A DNA stretch of 64,000 bases from the NCBI GenBank assembly GCA_000469685.2, contig LS997565.1:44600666-44664665 (forward strand), given 5' to 3'. The translations under genes and the position numbers were made by a program. The stretch comes from Haemonchus contortus (lineage: Eukaryota; Nematoda; Chromadorea; Rhabditida; Trichostrongylidae). Under the pieces are notes generated by a model. The model ran no database searches and had not been told where the DNA came from. It saw only the letters and a program-made list of their open reading frames with translations. Positions 11,932 through 24,157 of the stretch are shown piece after piece (the first letter of the stretch is position 1; each line of letters begins with the position of its first letter).

Positions 11932-13240
11932 GTTATCGAAGCATAAAGTGTTATGAGCGTTATGTGTATTCATTACTAGTACATATGGGTGAGGACAATG
12001 AAAATGGGAAATTCTTATTGACCACCGAACATCGAGGAAAGATGCTTGCTGATAGCGCGGAGATGTTGCAACTCATAGCACCTGATACGAGTCGATGATA
12101 GTGGCCTTTGCTACCACGGGACCGATGAGGCACCAAATCGAAGGAGGAATGAGGATAGTGACGGTAGGAAAAGATTTTAAAGATTTAGTGGCGACGATGA
12201 CGAACTGCTAGGAGAAGTGGTATGGCGAACAAGGAGCAGAGTCTTCAATCGTCGCATCGAAGTATGCGAGAAGAGTAAAAGAATGCTTAGCGATCAAAGA
12301 ACAAAGAACGCTAGAGTCATATCGTCTGCACTTCATTTACCTCACTGTAAGCATGGGGTGGTACTTTTCTACGACAATCTAGAGTATTAATGGTTGCCGC
12401 AGTAATAGTGTTTTAAGAAAGCTGAGGGGAACTATTAAAGGTATGAACACTGATAGGACTTTGAAGCTAACTCATACATAGCTGAATGACACCATATTAA
12501 ACTACCCAAATAAAAGAGAAAGGATCTCCCTGGCGTGGATGGACCGTGATTACGATTCTGCGATGAATACGTCTTCCAACATTTGCTCAAAAAGAGTAGC
12601 GTTTGTGTATCAGATACCTGCAGACAGAAGCTCATGCATCACATATAGTTTCAAGTTCTTTGACCGAACTGTAATTCACATCTCCTAACAGAATAGGGAG
12701 CACTTCAACTCTGCCAACGGCTGGCAAGTTCAAACTGCGATTAGATTTAAACACTTGGTGAAAAACAGGAGGAAACTGACAGGGTTATCGAATTCCTTGG
12801 CAAAATACTTTCACAACGTGTGTGTTTCCCAGAGCGTGAGCTGTATTGTCAACCGATAGTACGCTTCCCAGAAATATCACTGTAGTTGGCGTTTCAATGT
12901 TTTCGTTTCGATATTTTCACGGTTTAATAAAAACATGTTACTTTTTTGTAGTTCTAGGTACTTTGTATGGGTGTCATTTGACCACTCCTTGACGCTCTCT
13001 GATGATTAGCAACGGAGTTTAAAATAGGTCGCTTCATGTTTTTCATTGAGCTTGACCTCAACAATGGCTGGGCTGCTCAAGTTAGAAGGTGCATGATTGT
13101 ACCTTGAGCTTAGCTTGACATAATTCAAGGAATTAAGTCTGCATGTTATGGGTTCAGGTGACGCTGATGTAAGGTATGGTGTCTCGTTAACTTCGTTGGA
13201 AGAGGCGGGGTGTGTGCCCGCTGTCGTACAATGAGTAACT
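11932..13240. other. Downstream block of receptor A, no gene
   Basis: It aligns by eye with 38554-39773, for example ACCGAACAT and CACTCCTTGACGCTCTCTGAT in both. Reading frames are short and not conserved between the two copies, so I see no gene here. Confidence 0.55.
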
Positions 13241-14109
13241 GTCGCGGTTCCTGACCACCCTTTTGACGCGATCCACATCGGCTGTACTTGAGCTCTCAAA
13301 CCTCCACACTCGCTGGACCACCATACCCTACCTGCGCCTCGAAGAGGAGGGCAGACCATTCCCCCCGAGGACGAAGGGGTGTTGGCTGGGTAAGGCCCAC
13401 CGACCTTGCACGGCGTCCCCAGACCGTAGACTTTACGACGGGATCCCTGCCCCCGACACAGGGACCAGCTGTATGAACGCGGTGACACAACCTACTTCTC
13501 CCGTCGCTACCACGGTGCCCTACCTTTCCTACTTCCCAAGTCCAGTACAGAAGTAAGGGTAGCTAAGTTATTAGATTACTACGCAAAGCACTACAATTAT
13601 ACTACAACTACAAGATACCAAAAAGGGGGTAACTTCACAAGAAAACTAGACTCACGGGCCCAGAGCCAGAGAATACTACACGAGGAGAATGAGAATAAGG
13701 CACACAATTGAATCTATCAAAACACGTAATATACCCATATGAGTAAAGGGCACATGTATTAAGAGTGAATACACGACACTCACCTGTCCTTCGATCTTCA
13801 GGCTCCTTCCAAGGCGAGCTACTTCAGCTGTCCTTTCCAGGCCCCCACTGGCCTCGGCGGTCTTCTTGTCTCCTTCCTCAGCATCTGACAGGTGACAACT
13901 GCACGCCATACACTGGTGCTCCGTTGCATTATAGGCAACATCACAGTGTTACCCGGCTATACTGACCAGAGGCAGATAGCCAACCGGTCGCGGTGCATGA
14001 CGAGTGTCGACTGGTTAGGCTAAGTGAAGGAACGCGCACAAAGCGCGCACATACGCGTTGCGCCGAGCAGGGATGAGCCGGTGCGGTGCGCCTGGCAGCC
14101 ACCGTAACT
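13241..14109. mobile_element. 869-bp GC-rich insertion of unknown class
   Basis: The paralogous block at 39768-39773 has one copy of GTAACT followed directly by CTGAAATTGTCCAACAC. Here GTAACT occurs twice (13235-13240 and 14104-14109), and CTAAAATCTTCCAACCC follows the second copy. The DNA between is markedly GC-richer than its surroundings. No clear terminal inverted repeat or transposase was seen. On the minus strand a short frame beginning MACSCHLSDAEEGDKK reaches a good donor (CAG|GTGAGT) near 13783, so the insert may carry a captured exon or a piece of a longer element. Confidence 0.6.
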
Positions 14110-15584
14110 CTAAAATCTTCCAACCCGTTTTCCCCTACATACGGCTGATGGTCCTCCGAATTGTACTCATGACAAGAAAAGAGTATTGAGTAGGGTATAG
14201 TAAAAATAGTGCTAGTGTCATATACTCTGAAAGATACATAATCGATAGAGAATGAAATATACGACCCATAGCACTCTCATATAGCAGAGTTGTTTTACCG
14301 GTCTCCCTCTCCAATTTCCATCCACTGGGATTCTGAAAAATCTTCAAGCTATCTCGGGAGAAATGATACCCCTATAGGGATACCGGGTTTGATTCGTGGA
14401 TGAAATAGTGATGAGAAGTGATGATCGTGTGCTATGAGGTTCTACCACTTACATTTACAAAGCTATTACAAGGAGAAGAAATTTTTCTCAAAGAAACATC
14501 CTACGGGTGCGATTTCAGAACCTTTTCACTGATCAATGCAGTAGGTCTGGCTCATAGGAATAGCGACTGAAGTAAGACTGTACGGAATTCCATGAGTCGA
14601 CTGCCATCTTCCATGGGGACTACACGACAACTTTTTACTGTTCAAGAGTTTCAATGAAGGAAAGACAAACATTTCGAGATTTGTCTTCACCCACGCTCAG
14701 CTCTCATCACATTTAAACATTGACAAATTGGTTCATTATCTCTTTTTTTGTCATTGCGCCTTTATACAATTGTTGATGCGAGCGTAATAATTTTGTTTTG
14801 AGAAGTCTTGCAGACCACGTCAGCTATACGTAGACCATATGCCCATGTATCATATTAATTTGTTTCGAATCTAGAATGCAAACAATCATACACTCGTCTT
14901 ATGATTTTGCTGATATTCTGCTTTTACACCCCATCCTGTTCCCTTGACAAATTATCAGTTCAATGAAGATGCATTGGACCGTGGTATTTGCGAAGCTCTA
15001 CACAGAAGCTGAGCTCACGAAAATTTAGTTGGACCAATAAAGCACGAACGTATCGTCCTTGGAAACTGTCGTGATGAATTAAATGCACTATAGAGTCTAG
15101 GCACGAAGTTCACCGTAAGTCTCTTCTGATCCTTCCCTCCCTTGCTGACATAGAGGAAACCTTGATAGGGTGTCATCACGTCGGGTTCTGTTTGGTATGG
15201 TGCTGTAGAGCCTTCTCTGACATTATACAACACAATCAAACCATTTATTTTTCAACAATCCTGAAGTCCACAGCCCGATCTCCCAATGTGGTCAAAACTG
15301 GGCTGAGCTGCTCTGAAGAGAAGGAAAAAGATGCGAGAACTGTTAAATACAGAAAAAGAGCGAAAGTAAGCTAGAGCGGCTCCTCCAAGTGTGTTCACCA
15401 GAGAAAAGCCAGATTCTTATGAGGAAAGTAGCATGGGCAACTTCGATCCACTCAAGCGGGCCAGTTTATCCATCATCGATTCACTCAAACGGGCCAGACT
15501 AGAGTGGGGCAAAAATCTTGATTGTGAGTTTTGAACAGTGAAACATTCCTAGTCCGTTCAGCACTTCTTCAAAACTTGATCAAG
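14110..15584. other. Downstream block of receptor A continued, no gene
   Basis: It aligns with about 39774-41180 (for example GCAGAGTTGTTTT and CGGTCTCCCTCTC near 14285 and 39890). No exon was recognised. Confidence 0.5.
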
Positions 15585-15808
15585 GAAAGTGTAGCTCTCC
15601 TCAAGGCCTTTGTTTCTCACATTCAGATAATTCAACCATTCCACGCCATTCGCATAGTTTTCTCGGCTCGAAATCGCACGTTTTTCCTTCAGCTTTTATG
15701 TATTCCTATAGAATCTCTGGGAGGGAAGTGAACTGCACATAAAATATCCTTAGCTGTAGTTGTACATTGTAGTTGTAAAAATAGGAATAGTAAAACAGTA
15801 GGAACCAT
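15585..15808 (-). pseudogene. Decayed exon 1 of the CX-like gene (copy 2)
   Basis: The minus strand starts ATG at 15808, gives a hydrophobic signal-like segment and then CAVHFP, matching CAAHFP of the intact gene at 5163. A stop interrupts the frame after about 37 codons, and the donor has changed from GTGAGC to GAGAGC. No downstream exons were seen nearby. The copy is a dead remnant of block duplication. Confidence 0.7.
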
Positions 15809-16422
15809 TGTTAAATGACAAATTATTGCCTCATTGCTTGTTGTTGGTAAAGTGGCTGTAGAAAGAGCAAGAATATAGTGTTAGTTGATGAATCACAGTC
15901 GAGAATTGTGTGCAGCAAGCCGTTGGAGACAGGGACGTAATTGGAGACATGGTTCGATGCTGCCGCTAGCAGTTGCCAAGTTATATGTAAGTGCTTTTTT
16001 GATGAGGCAGAGAAGCAATGATCAAAGAAAGATTAGCCACTTCTGTAATAAAAAGTACTTGGCATCCATTATTATTATCCATTATTTCTATAAAGTTTCG
16101 ACCGTTTTCTTGACCAATGAGAATAAAAAAGCTAGTTTCAGCTTAGAAGTGCAAATAATGATTTTGTAAGGAAATAAAGCAAATAATGTAAATCAACGAT
16201 TGCTCTTCTTTATCTGAATGCTAGATAGACTATTTTGCTGAATTGTTTCTTGATGTTCAATTTTTTTCGCCCCAAAGGTAAGTCCTGTGTACCACTCATC
16301 TAGACCTTTCGACTGAGGGACGTTAAACTAGATTGAACAAACTATGGATCCACCCAGAAAATGATTCTAGTCTAAACTCTGTGCACAGCACTAGTAACCT
16401 CTTCTCCTGGTGAAATCTTATA
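15809..16422. other. Paralogous spacer up to the Tc1-like insertion, no gene
   Basis: This is the counterpart of 5164-5660. The block around 16340-16420 matches 5620-5665 and 42240-42316. No coding feature was seen. Confidence 0.5.
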
Positions 16423-17871
16423 CACTGCGTTTCATAAATATAGAGCCAACCTAAATTTTTGCAGTTCCAAGCTTGCAGCGCACTTTTGGGAAATGCTGCC
16501 ATAACCAAGAGATTCCTCATAAGTAACCTCAGTACAGACTTTGCGAAGAAATTTCACTTTAGAATTGTAGAAATAATTTCCTTGGGAGGTATTCTCACCT
16601 ATTCGTGAGTATGACTACACATTCATTAACGAAAAAATTTGTTACAACAGAGTGGATGTTACAACCTCTTAGTAATGGGTTGGTCCTCCATTATTCGCAA
16701 GAACTTCACCAATGCGTCTTGGCATGCTCTCAACCAGTCTCACTATCAAATTGGGATCCAAATTTGTTCAAGCGTCGACGATGGACAGTTTGAGCTCTTA
16801 GACTGTGTTGTACTGCTTTGCTTCGTCGAATATCTTCTTGGCAATGAAGGCCCAGGCATTCCCCATTGGATTCAAGTCTAGAGAACATGCAGGCCCTTCG
16901 ACAACTGTGATATTTCTATTTGCAATCCAATCCGAAATGGAACGACTGGCATTATCGTGCATAAAAAATAATGAACGACAGCGCACTCTTTGGTATTACA
17001 CATAATCCACCCTCCACTCCACCGAAATTACGTCGCTCCAAAACCAAGGGTGCACTGCGAAGATCCCTCAAATACCCTTTTCTACTGTCAGGTTCTTCTA
17101 GAATGAACTTCTTTTCGTCGCTCCAGATTACCTAAAATGTAAAGTAAAGACATGGAGTCAAAGATTGCAAAGTGTCGTAATAGCCTCACCTTCGTCCAAT
17201 CAAATGAGGTATTTTTCACGGCAAGTTGGAGGCGTGCGACTTTGTGTCGCTCCGATAGTCTTAGAACCCGCCTCATCAACTCTCTGGTGATGCTTTCGCT
17301 CCGCTGGGTTACACTCCAGATAGTGGTTTTGCTCAAACGAAGCCGCATTTCAGCACGAACCCTGTTCAGGCTCTTCGTTGAATTTGACAAAACACGTCCA
17401 ACTGCCCTTTCATCTCGGGCAGAAAGCAGCTGTGGTCGACCTAGACTATTCTACTTCCCGTGCTGGTCAGGATTCTGCAGGTATCCGTTTATGCAGTTGC
17501 GTGACCGGCCGATATGAGTGGCGATCCTCCTTCTCGGCGATCCGGCTTCAAGCAGTGCTCTGACTTGAACTTGTTCGTGGTTAGAGAGACGAGTAGCACG
17601 AGGCATAGTTACACGAAACCGAGCAAACTCCTGTATGACCCCGCGCCCCGATTCTCCCTCATCGAAGAAGAGAAACAGGAATTTTTTCAAGAGTGGACCC
17701 GTATTCATGATACACAGAAGTTATTCAGGTTATTTAGAGTAGAAAATTTCACAGGAAAACATTACTAAGGTCTTTCGACATGGGCAATATACTGGAGATA
17801 GCAGCACATCTTGCACAGCAAATATGGAATCACGAAGATTTAGTGTGGCCCTATACTCATGAAACGCAGTG
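16423..17871 (-). mobile_element. Tc1-like transposon, defective, about 1449 bp
   Basis: Inverted ends of about 45 bp or more begin CACTGCGTTTCAT and are flanked by TA at 16421-16422 and 17872-17873. A second, degenerate copy of the end sequence lies inside each terminus (about 16596-16615 and 17705-17722). The paralogous spacer at about 42318 has the empty site, with one TA continuing into TCCATTCCAGTTGT. The transposase is on the minus strand. The reader should treat the element as non-autonomous, since its gene is broken. Confidence 0.9.
16635..17609 (-). pseudogene. Tc1-like transposase remnant
   Basis: The frame starts MPRATRLSNHEQVQV at 17609, an N-terminal helix-turn-helix (RRRIATHIGRS). 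A small intron follows FDWTK, with donor GTGAGG and acceptor TTTTAG (about 17189-17132). It separates that part from VIWSDEKKF, which holds the first catalytic Asp. A deletion and frameshift precede FMHDNAS, which holds the second Asp. The third motif reads NPMGNAW where the family has NPxEN, so the catalytic Glu is Gly. The end resembles QELKLSIVDAW. The protein is inactive by three independent lesions. Confidence 0.8.
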
Positions 17872-20157
17872 TATCCATTCCAGTTGTGCAGACAGTTACT
17901 TTCTTTTTTCAAGGGGGTAGAACTTATACCGTGTCAACTGTATCACCTGCCCCCTTTCATCATCGTTTTCCTAGAGTGAGCGTCAGCGTCATTCGCCCCT
18001 GCCGCGAACCAGGGTGGTCTAGTCGATAGTACACACTCGCTCGAGCTGCACGGGGCCATAGCATTCCTATTGTGAAAAAGTGTGACCATCGCGTTGGTGG
18101 CCGTCTCTATATTCGCTTGTCGTCCCAGAGATCCAGCGAGTAACAACCCTGGTCCAATCGCACAATGTGTAGGTTCCATCGTACCGTGAGGTGGTGTAGC
18201 AATTGCTAGGAATAAGCAATCTGACGCATCAGGGGCCACCTCCAGAATAGTTGTTACGGATCATCAATTTTATTCTCCTAAACTTGTGCTAACTTTGACT
18301 TCGGAACACTTCCAGTAGGAGTCACAACGAAGCCTTCACTCATTGCGAAGAGCGGCAACAAACACTGTGTCTGCGATAGTTACTTTTGGCAACCCAACAT
18401 GCCCAGTACAGTTATTCTTGGGATATACCTCTCCAGAACAAATTCAGCACTGAGCTCTGAAAAACTCTGCAACACAAGACTTGCAAAGGGTTTGTTGCAA
18501 TAACGCTGGCATATCACTTACGCTCATTGAGTATGCTGTCACACTTTCGAGAAATGTGGAGCGCTACCTTCACCTTTTCAAGGAAGAAGGTCTCGACTAT
18601 CTAGTTATATAGTTCATGGAAGTTAATTCTGATCAGACGCTCAATCATCCCACCTAGTTGGTCTATTCTCGGCTTCCACTCGTTGTGTACTCACCGAGCA
18701 AGACGAAGTGCTGTATCAACCTCATACCGATCGGGCTGGACAGCTCTAGTGGAAGGGTCCGACACTCAATATTAGTCTTTTTAAGTTTTTCCTATAAAAG
18801 GAGTTGCATGGTTGTGTTGATGTTGGTTTGGCATAATTCCACAATTGTTATCTTGTTGTATGTTGTGATATCTTTCTGATAGATACAATATTTTTGCCGT
18901 GCGATCAAAATGTCTAGCTTATCACATGCCAGAGAAAATGCAGATTTGTATTGAAACTCCGAATTGTGTTTGCGTATTCGCTTAAACGTTTATTAGAAGA
19001 GCATACTGTATGGGCGTAATACTGTATATTTATTCAAGGAAACCATAACAACTTTCGTCCGTGGAAATGATTACTGCTCAAAGGCTTTTGTTTGTAGACA
19101 AGGAAGCGGCTCAGCGACTGCTATCAGGCTTCCTGAAAATATTATTGTTTTCGACACCTTATTTAAATAAGTGATGCTAAAAACAGGATGTAATTTTTTT
19201 TGAAAATGATTGCCTATCATTTCTGGAGAGCGCGCGATTCACACGTGACCCCATTAGAGCTCTTCGCGCACGCAGCATCGTTTCAGTACCTTTCTGTTGA
19301 GATGGACCGAATAAATTTGCAGTAGTCCACGGCTTCACCATGAATAGAGAAAATCTCTTTACTATGGCAAAAAAGCCTCCTCGAAATTGAGAATTCACCT
19401 CATAGGTCAACAATTTACTTGTCAAACGTTCAAAATAAGAATACCTCCAATTTTTTTTGGTCTTAGTGAACGCAACCCTTCTGTAAACGTGCATAGTTGG
19501 CCATTTCTTTACTTATTCTACTTACAAGTTCTTATTTCTCCCATTATAATGGCAGGCATGATGTTTTACCGCGTTTTATCCGATGACCTCAATATATTGA
19601 CGCGTGAATCGCACCACACCCATCATTTCTACCATTCACTTTCAATAGTCAGTCACATTACCAGAAATTCAAATTGGATATTTATGATAATCCGTCCAAT
19701 CAAAAGTTCGCGGAATTCTGCTATTTTCGGATAAACATCAAAAGTTCGCGAGATTCTGCTAACTTCGGATAGAATTGTTTCCCTGCTTTTTAGCCATAAA
19801 CAGAGCCGCTTCTCTTGAAGAATAAAAACGGTTTCTGAAATTTTCCCATAGGGCGAATTCGAGGTCCCCTCGTATACCAAGTCTGGCGCTATTTGATCGG
19901 AAAATGGCATAGTTGTTGCGTTATAAAGGCTCGAAGAAAGCACCGTGTGAATTCTCGGACGGGACGAGTTCACCACCAATGATAGGCAGCACCGATCACA
20001 AGGGAACCGATGTAGGAAGTTCGAACAACTTGTCATTGCCCATATTTTCCCTACTTTTAAGGGACCATATTTTTGGATGAACTGTTCCCAATCTATACTT
20101 CTCTTCTCGAATGAAAAGGTTCTAGTTTTGCTCATACAATGGTTCTGCACATACATG
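17872..20157. other. Paralogous spacer upstream of receptor B
   Basis: It aligns with 42317-44820 and with parts of 6060-8150. The SINE present at the same place in the A, C and D spacers is missing, apparently deleted near 19080. No gene was found apart from the decayed segment X at 19850-20125. Confidence 0.5.
19850..20125 (-). pseudogene. Decayed segment X upstream of receptor B
   Basis: The minus strand contains FSFEKRSIDWEQFIQKYGPL, which lines up with the middle of the frame at 23086-23457. The flanking DNA resembles 23050-23110 and 44560-44640. It is frameshifted relative to that copy. Confidence 0.4.
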
Positions 20158-20300
20158 GTTTGAGGTCACGTTTATAGGGGAAGTGACGTGGATCGAGCAG
20201 TACTGGACATATTTCAGCTAAAATCTGCTCTACAGGGTCTCGTCTATTGCTTTTTCTTCGATAATCTTCAACTGTACTCCTTATCGAATCGTTAAAGAAA

Positions 20301-23300
20301 ATGGAGTTTCTCGTCATTCACACTGCTATAAACGGTCTGATAATTCTATCATACTTATTCGCTGTAACTATGATTATTCGATCGAAACTAAAAGTATTCA
20401 AGAATGCGTTCTATTCGATATTCGTTGCAACAGGTGAGATGGCCAACTGAATAATTTGTTGATGTTTGACTAAAAAATACAGTAAAGTAGTTAAATGTGT
20501 ATCACTCTGATGGGCCCCATGGATAAGGCAGAAGTAGGGTCTTCGCTACCTCTGCCTTCATGGTCTCCATCTGAGCGTGTAGGAAAGTCAGAGGTAAAAG
20601 TGTGGGCGTCGAATGACGTGCCATGCGAAAAACTCAAAGAAATCATCAAGTTTAATTGTTTAAAAGGATAATTCTTAGAAAGGGGGTAGCAGTAACGATT
20701 CAACCCTGCGCCCACTCAATGAATACTTATCGTGAGTGAGCTGCTTGGACCCAATTTTCGCTGCACCATTTTATACACAGACTCTTCCTTCTTCCTATTC
20801 ATGATCAATTTTTTACACAACCGGAATCCTTGTAGTTCTGTCTTGGGGAGAGCAAGAAGCTCGACTTCTCCGGCTTACTTCACTTATGGTTATTCTCAGC
20901 TTATCAAGATATTCATGGGCAAGGTTGGAGGATAATTAGGCTCTATTTCAGGTTTTGCTGATATTGCATCGCTTTTCTCAGTTTGTACTCTCCGACTGAT
21001 TCGTACACTTGGTCTCGGTGAAGAGACTGGGAATTTAGCTTTACTCGCTTTCGTAATTACTTATATGACATTGATAGCGCATCTAATCGGAAACATGCTT
21101 ATCACAATCAATCGCTACTCTGCCCTGTGTCTCATGAACAGATATGACGTGGTGAGACTTTTCCAAAGTTTTTTCAAATACATTAGATGATTTTTTCCAA
21201 AACTGAGAAGGAAGACCCACGCTCGCTAACAATTTTCGGGGGAGATTGCTGGCAATTACTGATGTCATTTACCTACAAGAACTGGTACTTACCTATAAGA
21301 CCTACAATGGTATATAGTACAAGAAAATCTCTTATACCGATGGAAAACTGCTCCTTGACTGGCGATTCTGAAAATACAAAAAAAAGAAGTATAGATAAGC
21401 ACATTTATGCCCTCTAGCGATTTTTGACGTATTCTTCGCACAACGAGTTACAAGGGCCACTGGTCTAGTCATTTAGTGGAGTGCACCAGGTTAAGGTTGT
21501 TCCCAAGCGACAATAGGTGTAGAGTAGGAAATCTCTGTGAGCCTACGACCTATTTTTTCAGATTTGGACTCGCAAAAATGTGCGAATTGCTATTATCATC
21601 CTGTACGTCATATCTTTTGTCGCTTTTGTTCATGTTACCAGAGGGACTGTGGATTATATTCATAATGCTGATGGAACGACCACAATGGGTAGTCTTCGCG
21701 AAAAAGAGATCGATTTGGTGAGTCCGGTGGAAACACTAAAATCCTAGTACATTAACAGGATCTTCTGACTTGTGAGCTACTGGTAATAAAAGTTCTGTAT
21801 TGAGTAAAATCAAATCCCAACGCACTTTTTCATACACAGCTTTCCCCCAAACCCTAATGAGCTTGACAGTGCTGCATCTTAAAAGGGTTGAGATTTATAC
21901 GCTGGCTCAACCTGCGCTACTTATGACAATTTTCGAGGCAGAGGAAGCTGTAAGATCGGCCGCAGTATAGTCTAGAAAGTATATGGAGCTATAAAATCTC
22001 CATCCTCTACTAGAGCATGGGTGAGGAATAGGAAGAAAAATTCATTCACCCTTGAGGACCGATCCCAGTGGCATTTCCCATGTCGCATCTTCATTGTGAT
22101 GCAGCTTAATTCATTGATTGAACATTATTTTCATTTAGTTTAAAAAAAAGAATCGGAAAGAAATCAAAGTTTTATTAAGATTTTGAGTATAATTTTCAGT
22201 GAGAAATTGATGAATGCAATAGCTATTAGGCAAGGTATGCATATGTACATGTATTTCGTGAGAGTTCCACCGACGTGAGAACAGTTACTGGGCAGGGTAA
22301 CTATGTATCAGTCCAACATAGGACTTTGAGCGAGTATTTTCCCCAAATGTGCAGGAGTGCTAGCTCAAGATTTCCCGAAATGGGATTTCATGTGGTCCCC
22401 CTTCTACGATTTCTTCTGTGAAGGTTGCTTTTTATAAACCCAAAATTAGTGGCTAATATACATTCCCTAGTCATCAAACATCTGAGCTCAAACAAGCTGA
22501 AAGAGGGTAGTGAAAAGTCATGATTTTCAGATCGCAAGATTCACATGTATTGGGGCTTGCATAATTTATGCAGCCGTAACTCTCAGTCTGAACGCGAGGC
22601 TTCTGATGAAATGGAAACGATTGTCAAGAAAGAATGGCGTTCCCAAACATAGGCACCACGACAAGGTGAGACAATAACTCGAGCCTTTACTTGGGACCGA
22701 TCAGCTGGTTGGCATAGCTTCCAGGATTAAACATAACTATATAATTCATATATTCCAGGGCCTACTTTTGTATGCACTCTTGGTGTTTACTTGTACGATG
22801 ATGATATGCTTACAACAGGTTATCAAGTTGATAGCTACTTTAACTGGAAACACCTCATTAGGTTTATGGATTTCGTTACAAGTTGGTTTCACTTATATTT
22901 TGCCTTAGTTTATGAACTGTGTCCACGTAAATAAGGAAAAAGAAATGCAGCACATCCATGTACAAGCTCTGTAGAGATTGGGATGATGTTTAAGTTTCAT
23001 CAATGGCAGAGTTCACGATAAAAATGGTTTCGAGTTTCCCGACAGAATGAATTTGAGGGCCCCTCATATACCACATCTAGCGCTATCAGGTCGGAAAACG
23101 GCTTAATGGGGCGATATAAAGGCTCAAAGGTTGCAGTTCTGTACAATTATGGCTTAATGTAATTAGCTCTTTGTGCAATTGCAACGACTCAAATCTCATC
23201 CGAACACCCTCCGTGTTAGTTCCGTCATGATAATCGCGTTCAACCTCTATTTCCATACCTTCAAAGGGCCATACTTCTCGATAAACTATTCTCAACCCGT

Positions 23301-24157
23301 TATCCTCCTTTCGAATGAAAAGGGGTACCTCAAAACTATCGTGAAGAGAGCCTTTAAGCTGAAGACTTATCATCTCTGTGCTCACATCAAAGATTTTTCC
23401 TTTGCTATTAGCAAACATTTCGACCTCATCGAAAAGCTTAAGTAAACCTACAAATTCAACTATGAAAGGAATATAGAGAGATCCGAAGATGTTATTTTCA
23501 AATATTTCCGCGCAAGGGCAGAGGTGCTGTAATGGCATGTGGCGCACTATATCACACGCACGGTCAGGGGTTCGAATCCCGGGTCGATGCCCGCCGAGGC
23601 CAACCAAGCCTTCCATCCCTCCGGGGTCGATGAATTGGTACCAGACTCGTCTGGGAGGATGAAAGCACTGACTCGTATATATCGGCTAGCCACCGCAATT
23701 CCTTGCATAGGCCACGTACGCACTCACTACGCCACTGCGACTCTGAGTGGAAGTCGAGAGCGGGAGCGCATCCCTCAGGCGGGATTGATTAACGCAAAAA
23801 ATCCCCCTCAAGCTATGAAAAAGAAGTTGTTGAGCCCGCCGAAAATACTACAACTTTGAAACCAGCTGCCCGACAAATCTCGTCATTAAAAAACAGAAAT
23901 GTTGTAAAGGCCGTTACCTATCCTCTCTGTGTTGAAAAAGCCTCAGGGAATCTCGATATTAAACTATTGTCACATGATTTCAGTACGCTTGGATGAATGA
24001 AATCATGGTCAGCATTCCTCCGTTTTCTCTGCTGGTGCTTTCCTCAGACCTTCGCCAAGAAATTTTCAACTTATTCAGATGTTCGAAACATCCTACTGGA
24101 ACATCTCTATTTGTTACAGTGCCGAGCACCAGAAGATCTGTAGTTCAAAGGTTCTAA
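20301..24157 (+). CDS. Chemoreceptor B, seven-transmembrane GPCR (Srg superfamily, Srv-like)
   Basis: Exons 20301-20433, 20952-21151, 21562-21717, 22531-22665, 22759-22881 and 23984-24157 have the same lengths and phases as in A (306 aa). The start is the ATG in MEFLVIHTAINGLII. Key segments are GFADIASLFSVCTLRLIR, GNMLITINRYSAL, IWTRKNVRIA, GACIIYAAVTLSL and WMNEIMVSIPPF, with tail SKHPTGTSLFV. It differs from A mainly in TM1, the TM2-3 loop and the loop after TM4 (GTTTMGSLREKEIDL), features it shares with D. B and D are thus the closest pair. Intron 5 is long (1.1 kb) and contains a SINE plus a minus-strand frame (segment X). I see no disabling change. Confidence 0.85.
23086..23457 (-). CDS. 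Unrecognised coding-like segment X, antisense in receptor B intron 5
   Basis: On the minus strand, after an acceptor-like TTTGTAG, a frame stays open for about 123 codons to a stop at 23086. It includes FVGLLKLFDEVEMFANSKGK, LKGSLHDSFEVPLFIRKED and VERDYHDGTNTEGVR. Homologous but truncated or frameshifted pieces sit antisense in intron 5 of A, C and D, and in spacers near 20.0, 34.4, 44.65 and 58.6 kb. Amino-acid similarity among the copies (for example LFDEVEMFAN, LFDNVEIFVN, FFDDVEVFVN) suggests a coding origin. I do not recognise the family, and no 5' or 3' companion exon was found. It may be one exon of a gene, or itself a remnant. Confidence 0.35.
   Translation of the reverse strand, partial: EFVGLLKLFDEVEMFANSKGKIFDVSTEMISLQLKGSLHDSFEVPLFIRKEDNGLRIVYREVWPFEGMEIEVERDYHDGTNTEGVRMRFESLQLHKELITLSHNCTELQPLSLYIAPLSRFPT
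23524..23800 (+). mobile_element. tRNA-derived SINE copy 3, best preserved head (receptor B intron 5)
   Basis: Box A-like TGGCATGTGGC is followed by an intact box B, GGTTCGAATCC. The head resembles a tRNA-Val (CAC) by eye, but it cannot fold as a full tRNA. The body has CCATCCCTCCGGGG, GTCTGGGAGGATGA, GGCCACGTACGCACTCACTA and GGGATTGATTAACGC. Confidence 0.8.

Noticed and set aside
13006..13488. 160-codon minus-strand frame
   Set aside because: It crosses the junction of the 869-bp insertion, has biased composition and lacks a counterpart at 39.6 kb.
19653..20156. 167-codon minus-strand frame upstream of receptor B
   Set aside because: Only the middle resembles segment X, and in a shifted alignment; the remainder has no relative, so it is described as a decayed copy rather than a gene.
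23545..23590. Possible tRNA gene with intact box B
   Set aside because: No acceptor stem closes around it, and the sequence continues into the SINE body shared with six other sites.
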